DNA of 26,519 nucleotides. Origin: Geminicoccaceae bacterium (lineage in GTDB: Bacteria; Pseudomonadota; Alphaproteobacteria; Geminicoccales; Geminicoccaceae). The position numbers were made by a program, and so were the translations under genes. How positions within the stretch are numbered: the first letter of the stretch is position 1; the number at the start of each line of letters is the position of its first letter. Below the pieces are notes generated by a model. It had not been told where the DNA came from. It saw only the letters and a program-made list of their open reading frames with translations, and made no database searches. Positions 18,113 through 26,366 of this stretch are shown here, one piece after another. The stretch lies in assembly GCA_030824835.1 (NCBI GenBank), contig JAPJRA010000002.1:1-26519 (forward strand). Reading direction: 5' to 3'.

Positions 18113-18754
18113 ATGCCCGACCCGAAGCGCCGGCGCGGTCTGATGCTCGTCATGTCCTCGCCTTCAGGGGCCGGGAAAACGTCGATCTCGCACCGCGTGC
18201 TCGAACTCGAGCCGGAACTGGCGCTCTCGATCTCCGTGACGACAAGGCCGCAGCGACCGGGTGAAATCGACGGAGTGCACTATCTGTTCATCGAGCCGCA
18301 TCACTTCGAGCAGATGGCGGCACGAGGGGAGCTGCTGGAGCACGCTCGCGTCTACGGCAATTCTTACGGCACGCCGCGGGCGGCTGTCGAGCAGGCGCTG
18401 GCCTCGGGCCGCGACGTGCTCTTCGACATCGACTGGCAAGGGGCACAGCAGCTGCGCGCTGCCGCGGCGGACGATATGGTGGGTGTGTTCATCTTGCCGC
18501 CGACAATGTCCGAACTCGAACGGCGCCTGCGAATTCGCGCCCAGGATCCCGAGGAGACCGTGCGATTTCGCTTGGCCCAGGTCGCGTCGGACGTCACCCA
18601 CTGGCCCGAATATGACTATGTCCTGGTGAACAAGGAGTTCGAGGCCAGCGTTTCGGCCGTTCGGGCTATCCTTGCTGCCGAGCGGCTACGGCGCAAGCGT
18701 CAGCCCGGTCTCACCGATTTCGTCGAGCAGTTCCGGACCAGACCCTCCACGTGA
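18113..18754 (+). CDS. gmk: Guanylate kinase
   Basis: Gmk phosphorylates GMP to GDP with ATP. The 213-residue product has the P-loop SPSGAGKT (16-23). It has the GMP-binding region SISVTTRPQRPGEIDGVHYLF with HARVYGNSYGTPRAAVE, the Walker-B-like DVLFDIDWQGAQQL, and the lid segment ERRLRIRAQDPEETVRFRL. The start is uncertain. The ATG at 18113 gives normal length and the usual short basic lead-in. In-frame ATGs at 18098 (GGAG 11 bases upstream) and 18074 would add 5 or 13 residues. It is divergent from the SDR gene. Confidence 0.95.
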   Translation: MPDPKRRRGLMLVMSSPSGAGKTSISHRVLELEPELALSISVTTRPQRPGEIDGVHYLFIEPHHFEQMAARGELLEHARVYGNSYGTPRAAVEQALASGRDVLFDIDWQGAQQLRAAAADDMVGVFILPPTMSELERRLRIRAQDPEETVRFRLAQVASDVTHWPEYDYVLVNKEFEASVSAVRAILAAERLRRKRQPGLTDFVEQFRTRPST

Positions 18755-18760
18755 GCAGTT

Positions 18761-18774
18761 CCCCACTTGTGGGG
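18761..18774 (+). terminator. Small stem-loop after gmk
   Basis: CCCCA (18761-18765), CTTG loop, TGGGG (18770-18774), starting six bases after the gmk stop. The stem has only five pairs and no T-run follows, so it is a weak candidate. The remaining bases to 18900 show no convincing promoter. Confidence 0.25.
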
Positions 18775-18900
18775 TCAGGTAACGCGTGTTGCCACCAGAT
18801 TTAGCGCACTTCGCTGGAACTGAGCGGTTGGACGAGCTATCCTGCCGAACCTGCTGGGATCTCACGGAATCCCAAATTTGATGTTGGATGGAAGCAGCTC

Positions 18901-19581
18901 GTGCTCGAGACCGCCGTCGCCGGATCCGCCGTGTTGGCGTTGTTGGCGTTGTGGGGAACCCTGCGTCATCGCGCGCTCGAGCGCGCGTACCGTCGCTTTG
19001 ACCAGCTCGTTGAGGAATATCTCCCCGTCCTCCAGCGCAAGCATCGGCAGCTGATCCGCACCGACGACTACGGCATGGTCGATCGCAGCCGCTGGGAGAA
19101 GGAGGTCGGCTACTTTTTCCAGCGTATCGTCTTCGCCAGCTTGGCGCCGGCCGATGGACGCCACGTCGAGGAGCGGCTGGATGCCTTCAAGGCGCGGCTC
19201 GAGGCCATGGTCGAGGCCGTCCGGCAGGATATGGGGGCCGAGGCGCGCCTGGAGCGCGTGCGCAACGGGGTCGAGTTTGAGCAGTTCTGCGCCGAGCTGC
19301 TGGAGCAAGCAGGCTGGCGGGTGGCGCTGACCGGCGCCTCGCGCGATCAGGGCGCCGATCTCGTTGCGGAGCGAGGCCGGGATCGACTCGTCGTGCAGTG
19401 CAAGTTCCTCAACCGGCCGGTCGGCAACTACGCGGTGCAGGAGGTCGTGGCCGCGTGCACGCATCATGAGGGCAATCGGGCGGTGGTCGTCTCGAACCAG
19501 CGATTCACTTCGAGTTGCGCCGAACTCGCCGCGACCAATGAGGTCGAGCTGTGCCACTGGAGTGAGCTGACCCGACTCTAG
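18901..19581 (+). CDS. Membrane-anchored Mrr-like restriction endonuclease-fold protein
   Basis: The 226-residue product begins with a likely membrane helix (TAVAGSAVLALLALWGTL, 4-21). A basic and coiled-coil-forming region follows (25-120), then a C-terminal Mrr_cat-type PD-(D/E)xK nuclease domain. Visible catalytic elements are Glu127 in GVEFEQFC, Asp153 in GADL, and Gln166-x-Lys168 in VVQCKFL. The downstream helix NYAVQEVVAACTHH and strand AVVVSNQRFT are typical. The start is GTG 18901 with GGAAG seven bases upstream. No methyltransferase or specificity gene is nearby, so it is an orphan. Family members act on modified or foreign DNA; a role at the membrane is inference. It is convergent with rsmA. 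Confidence 0.8.
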   Translation: MLETAVAGSAVLALLALWGTLRHRALERAYRRFDQLVEEYLPVLQRKHRQLIRTDDYGMVDRSRWEKEVGYFFQRIVFASLAPADGRHVEERLDAFKARLEAMVEAVRQDMGAEARLERVRNGVEFEQFCAELLEQAGWRVALTGASRDQGADLVAERGRDRLVVQCKFLNRPVGNYAVQEVVAACTHHEGNRAVVVSNQRFTSSCAELAATNEVELCHWSELTRL

Positions 19582-20471
19582 CTTGCCCCCCGCATGTGCA
19601 TCTCCGCCAGCCGGCAGAACTGCTCGATGTCCAGCTCCTCCGCGCGTCGCGTAGGTGCGATGTCGGCTGCCGCGAGCAGCGCCAAAGGATCTCCACCCAG
19701 CGACCGCAAGCTCTGCCGCAGCATCTTGCGACGCTGGCCGAAGGCGGCCTTGGCCACGGCGGCGAGCGCTCGACGCAATGCCGGTGTCGGTTGATCGGGC
19801 CGCGGCACTAGCCGCACGATGCTCGAGACCACCTTGGGGGCTGGCCTGAATGCCGCTGCCGGCAGATCGAAGAGCCTGTCCACACGGCAGAGACGCTGCG
19901 CCACCACCGACAGGCGCCCATAGTCGGCCGTGCCCGGTGCGGCAGCCAGTCGAAGAGCGACCTCCTTCTGGAACATCAGCACCATGCGCTCGATGCAATG
20001 GAGGTGCTCGAACCAATAGAAGGCGAGCTCGGTTGCCACGTTGTACGGCAGGTTGGCGACGATCCGCAGCTGGCCATCGCCGGCGAGGGTGCCGGGGTCC
20101 ACTTCCAGCGCATCGGCCTCGATCAGCTCGAGCCGACCGGCGGATCGCAGCTGGAGGTCACGCAGATGGGTCACGAAGCGCGGGTCGCGCTCGACCGCGA
20201 TCAGTCGCTCCACGCCCGTCTCGAGCAGTGCCTGGGTGAGGCCGCCGGGACCCGGGCCGACCTCAAGGACAGTGGCACCGTCTAGGTCGCCCGCTGCTGC
20301 TGCGATTCGACGCAGGATTGAGGGGTCGAACAGGAAGTGCTGTCCCAGCCGCTTGTCTGCCTGGAGGCCGCGCTCCCGCAATTGCCGGCTCAGCCGCGGC
20401 GAACCATCTGCCGTGGGATCATCGCTCAAGCGCTGCGTACCGTCACAGCCGGACGTCGATGAACGCGTCAC
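19578..20471 (-). CDS. rsmA: 16S rRNA (adenine1518-N6/adenine1519-N6)-dimethyltransferase
   Basis: RsmA (KsgA) dimethylates two adjacent adenines in helix 45 of 16S rRNA late in 30S assembly. The 297-residue product has KRLGQHFLFDPSIL (40-53), the SAM-binding motif VLEVGPGPGGLT (68-79), and the catalytic NLPYN (140-144). FRPAPKVVSSIVRL follows, then a C-terminal helical domain with FGQRRKMLRQSLRSL. All are family hallmarks. The GTG at 20471 lies inside surA, giving a 29-base overlap, with GGGAC upstream. A TTG at 20429 just past the surA stop is the alternative, removing 14 poorly conserved residues. Its stop shares bases with the convergent Mrr-like gene. Confidence 0.95.
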   Translation of the reverse strand: MTRSSTSGCDGTQRLSDDPTADGSPRLSRQLRERGLQADKRLGQHFLFDPSILRRIAAAAGDLDGATVLEVGPGPGGLTQALLETGVERLIAVERDPRFVTHLRDLQLRSAGRLELIEADALEVDPGTLAGDGQLRIVANLPYNVATELAFYWFEHLHCIERMVLMFQKEVALRLAAAPGTADYGRLSVVAQRLCRVDRLFDLPAAAFRPAPKVVSSIVRLVPRPDQPTPALRRALAAVAKAAFGQRRKMLRQSLRSLGGDPLALLAAADIAPTRRAEELDIEQFCRLAEMHMRGAS

Positions 20472-21423
20472 GGCGCAGGTCCCGCAGGTAGCGGCTTGCC
20501 TGCCGTTCGAGCTGCTCCTGCTCCAGTGTCTGCTTCACCCGCTCGCGGTCGGCAACGCCTGGGGCGGCGGCGCTGCGCCGATCACGCAGCTGGAAAATGT
20601 GGACGCCTGCCGCGCTGACGAGCGGATCGGAAATCTCACCCACCTTAAGGGCGCCGATCTGCGCACGTAGATCGGGAATGATCGCTGCCTCGCGCACCCA
20701 GCCCAAGTCGCCACCGTTCTCGGCACTGGCCGCCGCCGAGACCTGGCGGGCAAGGCCGGCGAAGTCGGCGCCGCTACGGAGCGACTGCACTAGACCCTGT
20801 GCATCGTTCAAGACGCTTGCTTCCTGCGACCGGTCGTAGACCGGCAGCATGATTTCGCTCAGCATCAGCTCGGTATCGGCCGTGGCATTCGCATTGCGCT
20901 TCATCGCCAGATCGACCTGCTCCTGAGTCACGACGATCCGTGGCCGCAGCTCCCGACCCACCACCTTGATCCACGAGATCTGGGCCCGTAGTTGATCACG
21001 GTAGGACTGCGGACTGAGACGATGATCGGTCAGATAGCGGATGAGATCCGTACGGGTGGTCTTGTTGCGCTGAGCGATATTATCGATCGCTGCATCGACT
21101 TCAGCGTCGCTGACGGACAGGCCGAGGCGGTTCGCCTCCTGCAACTGCAGCTTCTCGTCAATGAAGCCGCGAAGCACCTGCGGCGCCAGTCGCTGCTGCG
21201 TGGCCACGTCGTTGGGGAGACCGCTGGTCGCCAGTGTCAGGGCAAGCCGATCGATCAGATCCTGGCTCGTGATCACATCGTCGTTGACCACCGCCGCAAT
21301 GCGCTGGGGCCCTGTTTGTGCCCAGGCATGGGTAATGGGGCCATGGGATCCGACCACACCCGAAAGTGCGAACACTAGTGCGGCAATCAGGCGTAGGCGC
21401 GCCAAGGTGGACGATCCCTCCAT
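20443..21423 (-). CDS. surA: Periplasmic chaperone/peptidyl-prolyl isomerase SurA
   Basis: SurA escorts outer-membrane beta-barrel precursors, including LptD, across the periplasm. The 326-residue product has a signal peptide with probable cleavage after Ala35 (HAWA|QTG). The SurA N-terminal chaperone domain begins RIAAVVNDDVITSQDL (41-56) and runs on with VLRGFIDEKLQLQEA. One parvulin domain follows (about 185-282; ENGGDLGWV, GEISDPLVSAAGVHIFQL). The E. coli protein has two parvulin domains; one is common in alphaproteobacteria. The ATG directly abuts the lptD stop (TGAATG), so translation is coupled to that of its client. Confidence 0.94.
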   Translation of the reverse strand: MEGSSTLARLRLIAALVFALSGVVGSHGPITHAWAQTGPQRIAAVVNDDVITSQDLIDRLALTLATSGLPNDVATQQRLAPQVLRGFIDEKLQLQEANRLGLSVSDAEVDAAIDNIAQRNKTTRTDLIRYLTDHRLSPQSYRDQLRAQISWIKVVGRELRPRIVVTQEQVDLAMKRNANATADTELMLSEIMLPVYDRSQEASVLNDAQGLVQSLRSGADFAGLARQVSAAASAENGGDLGWVREAAIIPDLRAQIGALKVGEISDPLVSAAGVHIFQLRDRRSAAAPGVADRERVKQTLEQEQLERQASRYLRDLRRDAFIDVRL

Positions 21424-23682
21424 TCAAGAGCCGAACAGCCCACCTCCGGTCTCGAACCCACCTAGATTTTGGAAGGTCACCCGAACCAGGAACGCGGTTT
21501 GATCGCCCAACTGTGCGTCCGGCGTCAGCCGCTGCTCAAATCCGACCGCGAGGACGAGGCAGGGGTGCGTATAGATGAGCCCGACCTGATTGGCCACGGC
21601 TTGCTTTGCGGTCAGGTCGTAGCGGGTCTGGCCACCGACCGCGAGACGCTCGGTAAGTCGGGCGCGGACACCGGCCACAACTTCCTCACGGGAATCGAAA
21701 CCGTTCGGGTCGGAGCCGGAACTGCCGATGGAATCGAACGACTGAGGTTCCTTGGACAGGTTGAGGTAGCCGAGGTTGAAACGCAAAAATGCCGGCCCGA
21801 ATGACGCCAGGGCGTCGCTGCGGCGGAACTGCAGATCACTCTTGCCCAGCCGAAAGCGGTAGCTGAGGTCGAGCCACGGGCCGGGTCGAGCGTACAGGGC
21901 GCCGACATAGTCCGAGAGATTGTCCTGGACACCGGAGTCGGCCGGGATGAACGAGTTCTCCTGAAACGAATAGCTCTGCCCGAACGAGCCGCTGAACTCG
22001 GTGGCGCGTGGCCCAAAATTGCTGAAGCGCAGGCCGTAGGCGATCTTCGTGCCGGTATCGATGCGGTCCAGGCCGGGAAAACGGCTGGGCTCGAACAGAT
22101 TGGTCTCGTCGAACTCGAAGTCGGTGCTGTCCTCGTTCGGGATCTTGTTGGTGTTGCCGAAGGTCGGAGCGACATTCAGGCTCACCATGGGCTCCACCTG
22201 ATGGACCCAGGAGCCGGTGGCATCGGCCAGTGGCCAGCTCCAATCGGCCGTGATGCGTGGCAGGACCCGGGCCTCCGCCTTCTGTCCACCATCCGAGGCG
22301 AACGTCTCGGGGTCGCCGTCGGTGTTGTAGATGTCGCCACGCAGGCTGACATCTAGCCGATACACGTCGCCAATCGGGCCGACATGAGGAACGGTCCAGC
22401 CTATCTTGTTCGATATCCGCCGGGTGTCGAGGCCGTCGCTGCGCGTCAGTGCCAGGACGTTCGAATCAGCGGTGAAGTAGGAGCCCCAGATCGATCTGTC
22501 ACTGACCAGCCGGGTCTCCGCCAATGGCAAGGCCACGGGGATTCGGTCCTGATCGTCGAACGTCCGCAGCCCCTGGAAGTAGTAGCCGTTGACGGACCAG
22601 AAATTGCGATCCTCCCGACCCTCGAGGAAAATGCGGCTGCGCAGTACCTGCTGGCTGTCGATCTGGTAGCGGTCGAGGAAGGTGTTGTCCGTGGTGAGGT
22701 AGACGTCATAGCCGGCCACCGAGCTATTGCTCACGCTATAGCCGCCCAGCGCCTTCACATAGCCGCGAAAATCCTTGCCTTCCTCGCTCTCGCGGTCAGC
22801 AGTGTCCATGCTGGCGTAGGTTCCGCCGCCAGCGATCTGGGTGTACCCGTTGAGATGCTGCTGGCGATACTCACCCGCCAACACCACGCCCGCATTCTGC
22901 GTGATGATCGGCGTGAAGGTGAAGTCGTTGCTCGGGCCGAGCACATAAAAATAGGGTGTCGAGGCTACCAGCCCCAACTCGGAGCTGCTGCCGAACGTCG
23001 GTGTGAGGAAGCCTGACTGACGGGTTACGCCCGGAGCGGGGTGCCGGAAGTAGGGCGTGTAGAGGAAAGGTACGCCGAACATTTCGAGCCTGGCATCGCG
23101 GTAGCTCACCGTCTGGGCCTGCTCGTCCAGGATCACCCGGCGGGCCTTGATCTGCCACAATGGGTCGCCGGTGCCGTCCGCGCACAGCGGGCAGGGCGAG
23201 TAGACTGCGCGATCAAGCTCGACCGTGTTGCCGCCGTGGCGCTCGCCCTGGACCGCGGCGATGCGGGAATTGTCCTTGAGGAGAATGCCAACACCTTGCG
23301 CGAACCCCTCGCGCAGGTCGGAGGTCACCTCGACCTCGTCGCCGAACAAGGCGTCGCCGCTGGGTTCGATCTGGATCACGTTGCCGGTGGCGATAACCTT
23401 GCCCGATTTTTGATCGTAGCGGACTTGGTCGGCCAACAGCCGACGCATGCCGGTGCTGATCTCGACATTCCCCACGGCGGTGACGACGTCATGCTCGGTG
23501 TCGTAGATCAGGGTGTCGGCCGTGAGTACCGAGGGTGCCTTGCCGACCGCGTTGGGATCTGTCTCGGCGGCGCCCGCGGCACGCTGTGCCCCGACGACGG
23601 CCACGATCACGGCAAGGAGCCAAGCAGCCCGCCGACGTCGGGCTGACGAGCTCGACCTGTGGCGCGCTCCTCTCAAATGCAT
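21424..23682 (-). CDS. lptD: LPS-assembly outer-membrane protein LptD
   Basis: LptD, with lipoprotein LptE, inserts LPS into the outer leaflet. The 752-residue product has a basic, hydrophobic signal peptide (about 15-39, ending GAA|ETD). The N-terminal OstA/LptA-like beta-jellyroll follows (TADTLIYDTEHDVVTAVGNVEI). The rest is a large C-terminal barrel with many aromatic alternating strands, starting with the typical LWQIKARRVILDEQAQTVSYRDA. Only three cysteines appear in the mature protein: Cys164 and Cys167 in SPCPLC, and Cys708 near the end. This is consistent with a disulfide linking jellyroll and barrel. The frame is open to 23865, but the ATG at 23682 directly precedes the signal peptide. 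It is first in lptD-surA-rsmA. Confidence 0.95.
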   Translation of the reverse strand: MHLRGARHRSSSSARRRRAAWLLAVIVAVVGAQRAAGAAETDPNAVGKAPSVLTADTLIYDTEHDVVTAVGNVEISTGMRRLLADQVRYDQKSGKVIATGNVIQIEPSGDALFGDEVEVTSDLREGFAQGVGILLKDNSRIAAVQGERHGGNTVELDRAVYSPCPLCADGTGDPLWQIKARRVILDEQAQTVSYRDARLEMFGVPFLYTPYFRHPAPGVTRQSGFLTPTFGSSSELGLVASTPYFYVLGPSNDFTFTPIITQNAGVVLAGEYRQQHLNGYTQIAGGGTYASMDTADRESEEGKDFRGYVKALGGYSVSNSSVAGYDVYLTTDNTFLDRYQIDSQQVLRSRIFLEGREDRNFWSVNGYYFQGLRTFDDQDRIPVALPLAETRLVSDRSIWGSYFTADSNVLALTRSDGLDTRRISNKIGWTVPHVGPIGDVYRLDVSLRGDIYNTDGDPETFASDGGQKAEARVLPRITADWSWPLADATGSWVHQVEPMVSLNVAPTFGNTNKIPNEDSTDFEFDETNLFEPSRFPGLDRIDTGTKIAYGLRFSNFGPRATEFSGSFGQSYSFQENSFIPADSGVQDNLSDYVGALYARPGPWLDLSYRFRLGKSDLQFRRSDALASFGPAFLRFNLGYLNLSKEPQSFDSIGSSGSDPNGFDSREEVVAGVRARLTERLAVGGQTRYDLTAKQAVANQVGLIYTHPCLVLAVGFEQRLTPDAQLGDQTAFLVRVTFQNLGGFETGGGLFGS

Positions 23683-23878
23683 CGTTACGGGTCCGTTTCC
23701 CATCGACCTCGTTGCGGGCAACCCGGCCGTTCTAGAGAGCCCTGGCCTCAGCGTCCATGCCGCCCGCGCCACGTTGACAAGCCACATTGTGCCGGCGCAG
23801 GGATTAGATGGATGCGGCAGGATCCTCCCGAGTTTGCCGGGCGGCCTCGGGCGGCGCAGGATCAACGAGGCAGAACTG
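23683..23878. other. Divergent intergenic region between lptD and pepA
   Basis: These 196 bases must hold the promoters for both operons. A consensus TTGACA lies at 23774-23779 on the plus strand. The only -10-like sequence, TTAGAT near 23803, is 23 bases away, too far for a standard promoter. I see no convincing minus-strand promoter for lptD. GAGG (23867-23870) is the pepA ribosome-binding site. Confidence 0.4.
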
Positions 23879-25369
23879 ATGGAAATCTTGGTCGAGCCGG
23901 GCAGACTGCCCGAACGCGGTACCCTGATCGTCCCGGTTGGCTACGACGGTCATCTTGGGGCTGTGGCTGCCAGCCTCGATCAGGCGACGGCCGGCCTGAT
24001 TCGCCGCGCCGTCGGTTCGGTCCCCCTGAAGCATGGCCACATTGTCGACCTGCTGCTGCCGGCAGGCCTGCAGCTTGATCGGCTGCTGTTGCTCGCGCTC
24101 GGGCGGGCTGATGGCGTTAGCCGCCTGGAGATCGAGGAAGCTGGCGGTGGGCTCGCGCACAAGCTTCGAGCACTCAAGGTGGGTGAGGCGCATCTCGCGT
24201 CCGCCGACGGCTTGGAGCTGGGCATGCCGCCGGCGGAGGTGATGCAGGCCCTGGCCTTGGGTGCTCAGCTGCGCTCCTATCGTTTCCTTAAATATCGCGC
24301 GGCTGAGGGCGAGGACGAGAACGCCGCGCCTGAGCGGCTTTGGGTCGGGCTGGCCGCAGGCGAGGCCGCTCTGGCCGAGCAGCGGGCCATCGCCACCGCC
24401 GTGCATCGGGCCCGCAACCTCGTGAGCGAACCCGGCAACGTCCTCACGCCGCGTGCTTTCGCTGACGCCTGTGGGGCATTGGCCGAGGAGGGGCTCGACG
24501 TTGAGATCCTCGATCAGGCCGCCCTGACCGCGCTGGGCATGAACGCGTTGCTGGCCGTGGCACAAGGCAGCGTGCAGCCGCCTTATGTGGCGGTGATGCG
24601 GTGGCAGGGTGGTGGCAGCGAGCCACCTTTGGCCTTGGTCGGCAAGGGCGTCTGCTTCGACTCCGGCGGCATCTCGATCAAGGGTGCCCAGGGCATGGAG
24701 GAGATGAAGTGGGACATGGGCGGTGCCGCTGCCGTCTATGGTGCGATGCTGGCCCTGGCCGGGCGCAGGGCCAAGGCGAACGTGGTAGGCGTGGTGGGAC
24801 TTGCGGAGAACATGCCATCCGGCACCGCCCAGCGCCCGGGTGATGTCGTCACCAGCATGGCGGGCAAGACGATCGAAGTGATCAACACCGACGCCGAAGG
24901 CCGGATGCTGCTTGCCGATGTACTGCATTATACCAAGGAGCGCTTCAAGCCCAAGGCGATCGTCGATCTCGCCACGTTGACCGGCGCCGTCGTCGTCGCC
25001 CTCGGGCACGAGAACGCCGGCCTGTTCAGTAACGACGAGGCGCTGGCCAAGGATCTGCTGGCCGCGGCCGAGCAGACGGGCGAGCTGCTGTGGCGGCTGC
25101 CGCTCGGCAAGGCCTATGAGAAGCACATCAAGTCGGACATCGCGGACATGAAGAATGTCGGCCGTGGCCGCGAGGCCGGCAGCAGCGCCGGGGCCGTGTT
25201 CCTGCAGCAGTTCATTGGCAAGGTACCCTGGGCGCATCTCGACATTGCGGGAGTCGCCTGGACGTCGCGTGATTTACCCCTGGCCAGCAAGGGTGCCACC
25301 GGCTTTGGCGTCCGTTTGCTGGACCGCTTGGTGGCGCGCGCCTACGAGGGCGTCCAGGCAGTGTCTTGA
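23879..25369 (+). CDS. pepA: Leucyl aminopeptidase (M17 family)
   Basis: The enzyme is a cytosolic hexameric di-metal exopeptidase that trims N-terminal residues from peptides. The 496-residue product has a less conserved N-terminal domain (1-150) and a C-terminal catalytic domain. Metal ligands and catalytic residues follow the E. coli PepA pattern: Lys256 and Asp261 in GKGVCFDSGG, Lys268, Asp279 in WDMGGAAAV, Asp338 and Glu340 in NTDAEGRM, and Arg342. The frame is open to 23513, but the ATG at 23879 has GAGG eight bases before it and gives normal length. The stop overlaps holC by four bases. A DNA-binding role like that of E. coli PepA is possible but untested. Confidence 0.96.
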   Translation: MEILVEPGRLPERGTLIVPVGYDGHLGAVAASLDQATAGLIRRAVGSVPLKHGHIVDLLLPAGLQLDRLLLLALGRADGVSRLEIEEAGGGLAHKLRALKVGEAHLASADGLELGMPPAEVMQALALGAQLRSYRFLKYRAAEGEDENAAPERLWVGLAAGEAALAEQRAIATAVHRARNLVSEPGNVLTPRAFADACGALAEEGLDVEILDQAALTALGMNALLAVAQGSVQPPYVAVMRWQGGGSEPPLALVGKGVCFDSGGISIKGAQGMEEMKWDMGGAAAVYGAMLALAGRRAKANVVGVVGLAENMPSGTAQRPGDVVTSMAGKTIEVINTDAEGRMLLADVLHYTKERFKPKAIVDLATLTGAVVVALGHENAGLFSNDEALAKDLLAAAEQTGELLWRLPLGKAYEKHIKSDIADMKNVGRGREAGSSAGAVFLQQFIGKVPWAHLDIAGVAWTSRDLPLASKGATGFGVRLLDRLVARAYEGVQAVS

Positions 25370-25833
25370 CCGAGGTTGGCTTCTATCACCTGACGCGAAG
25401 CCCCCTGGACCGGGCATTGCCACGGTTGCTGGAAAAGGCCTACGCATCCGGCCAGCGCGTGCTGGTGCGGGGTGGCGACGCCGAGCGCCTCGAGTTGCTG
25501 AACCGTACCTTGTGGACCTACGGCAAGGACTCGTTCCTGCCCCATGGCGTGAAATCTGACGGCTTTGCCGATCAGCAGCCGATCTATCTCACGACGGGCT
25601 TGGAGAATCCGAACCATGCCGTAATCCTGGTGCTGGTCGATGGTGCGGACGCGCCTGATCTCGCGGCGTATCCGCGCTGCCTCGAGCTGTTCGACGGCGC
25701 CGATGTCGACGCGCTGGAGAGGGCGCGTGCGCATTGGCGCGAGGTGGTGGTGCAGGGGCACCATGCCGTCTACTGGCAGGAAAACGAGCGCGGCGGCTGG
25801 ACCAAGGCGGCGGAGAAGGGTGGCACGGGCTGA
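25366..25833 (+). CDS. holC: DNA polymerase III chi subunit
   Basis: Chi links the clamp-loader complex to SSB at the replication fork. The 155-residue product starts TEVGFYHLTRSPLDRALPRLLEKAYASGQRVLV, the typical HolC opening. It continues with ELLNRTLWTYGKDSFLPHG, QPIYLTTGLENPNHAVILVLVDG and a C-terminal helix containing HWREVVVQGHHAVYWQ. The start codon is TTG at 25366, overlapping the pepA stop as TTGA. There is no better ATG/GTG near the conserved N-terminus. pepA-holC pairing is widespread in proteobacteria. Confidence 0.94.
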   Translation: MTEVGFYHLTRSPLDRALPRLLEKAYASGQRVLVRGGDAERLELLNRTLWTYGKDSFLPHGVKSDGFADQQPIYLTTGLENPNHAVILVLVDGADAPDLAAYPRCLELFDGADVDALERARAHWREVVVQGHHAVYWQENERGGWTKAAEKGGTG

Positions 25834-25859
25834 TCCGTCGACCCACCTATCGCGCAGCC

Positions 25860-25888
25860 GCCGGCGCCGCTATAAGGCGCCCGGCTTT
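25860..25888 (+). terminator. GC-rich stem-loop with short T-run between holC and ndk
   Basis: GCC+GGCGCC (25860-25868) pairs with GGCGCC+GGC (25876-25881, 25883-25885) with one bulged C and the loop GCTATAA, followed by TTTC. This is the closest thing to an intrinsic terminator in the window. The loop's TATAAG could also act as a -10 box for ndk, but no matching -35 box is visible. Confidence 0.45.
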
Positions 25889-25917
25889 CACAGCACTTCA
25901 TATCCGGAAGACAGTTC

Positions 25918-26340
25918 ATGACCCGCGAGCGCACGCTCTCGATCATCAAGCCCGACGCGACCCGCCGCAACCTGACGGGCGCCATTAATCAGCGCTTCGA
26001 GCAGGCCGGCCTGCGCATCGTCGCTCAAAAGCGCCTGCAGCTGACGCGCGCCCAGGCCGAGGCGTTCTACGGCGTGCACCGCGAGCGCCCGTTCTTCACG
26101 TCCCTCGTCGAGTTCATGACCAGCGGCCCGGTCGTGGCACAGGTGCTCGAGGGCGAGGACGCTGTGGCCAAGAACCGTGAGGTCATGGGTGCCACCAATC
26201 CGGCCAACGCCGCTGCCGGCACGATCCGCAAGGATTTCGCCGAAGGCATCGAGGCGAACTCGGTCCATGGCTCGGACAGCGCCGAGAACGCGCAGATCGA
26301 GATCGCGTTCTTCTTCGCTGGAACCGAGATCGTCGGCTGA
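25918..26340 (+). CDS. ndk: Nucleoside diphosphate kinase
   Basis: Ndk balances nucleoside triphosphate pools by moving the gamma-phosphate from ATP through a phosphohistidine. The 140-residue product has [16 protein letters not shown] (6-21), the catalytic His117 in [12 protein letters not shown], and the conserved [10 protein letters not shown] and [16 protein letters not shown] segments. Length is standard. GGAAG lies about nine bases before the ATG. A separate transcript from holC is likely because a stem-loop lies between them. Confidence 0.98.
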   Translation: MTRERTLSIIKPDATRRNLTGAINQRFEQAGLRIVAQKRLQLTRAQAEAFYGVHRERPFFTSLVEFMTSGPVVAQVLEGEDAVAKNREVMGATNPANAAAGTIRKDFAEGIEANSVHGSDSAENAQIEIAFFFAGTEIVG

Positions 26341-26366
26341 GCTTCGGCTCCACCGTTGCCCGAAAG

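Noticed and set aside
18755..20471. A complete restriction-modification or defence island around the Mrr-like gene
   Set aside because: Neighbours are gmk and rsmA. RsmA is an rRNA methyltransferase, not a DNA methylase, and no other defence gene is present.
23774..23808. Sigma-70 promoter from TTGACA at 23774 and TTAGAT at 23803
   Set aside because: The spacer would be 23 bases, too long for a normal promoter, and no better -10 box sits at 16-18 bases.
23804..25237. 477-codon minus-strand open frame opposite pepA
   Set aside because: Antisense shadow of PepA, whose metal-site residues are all present on the plus strand.
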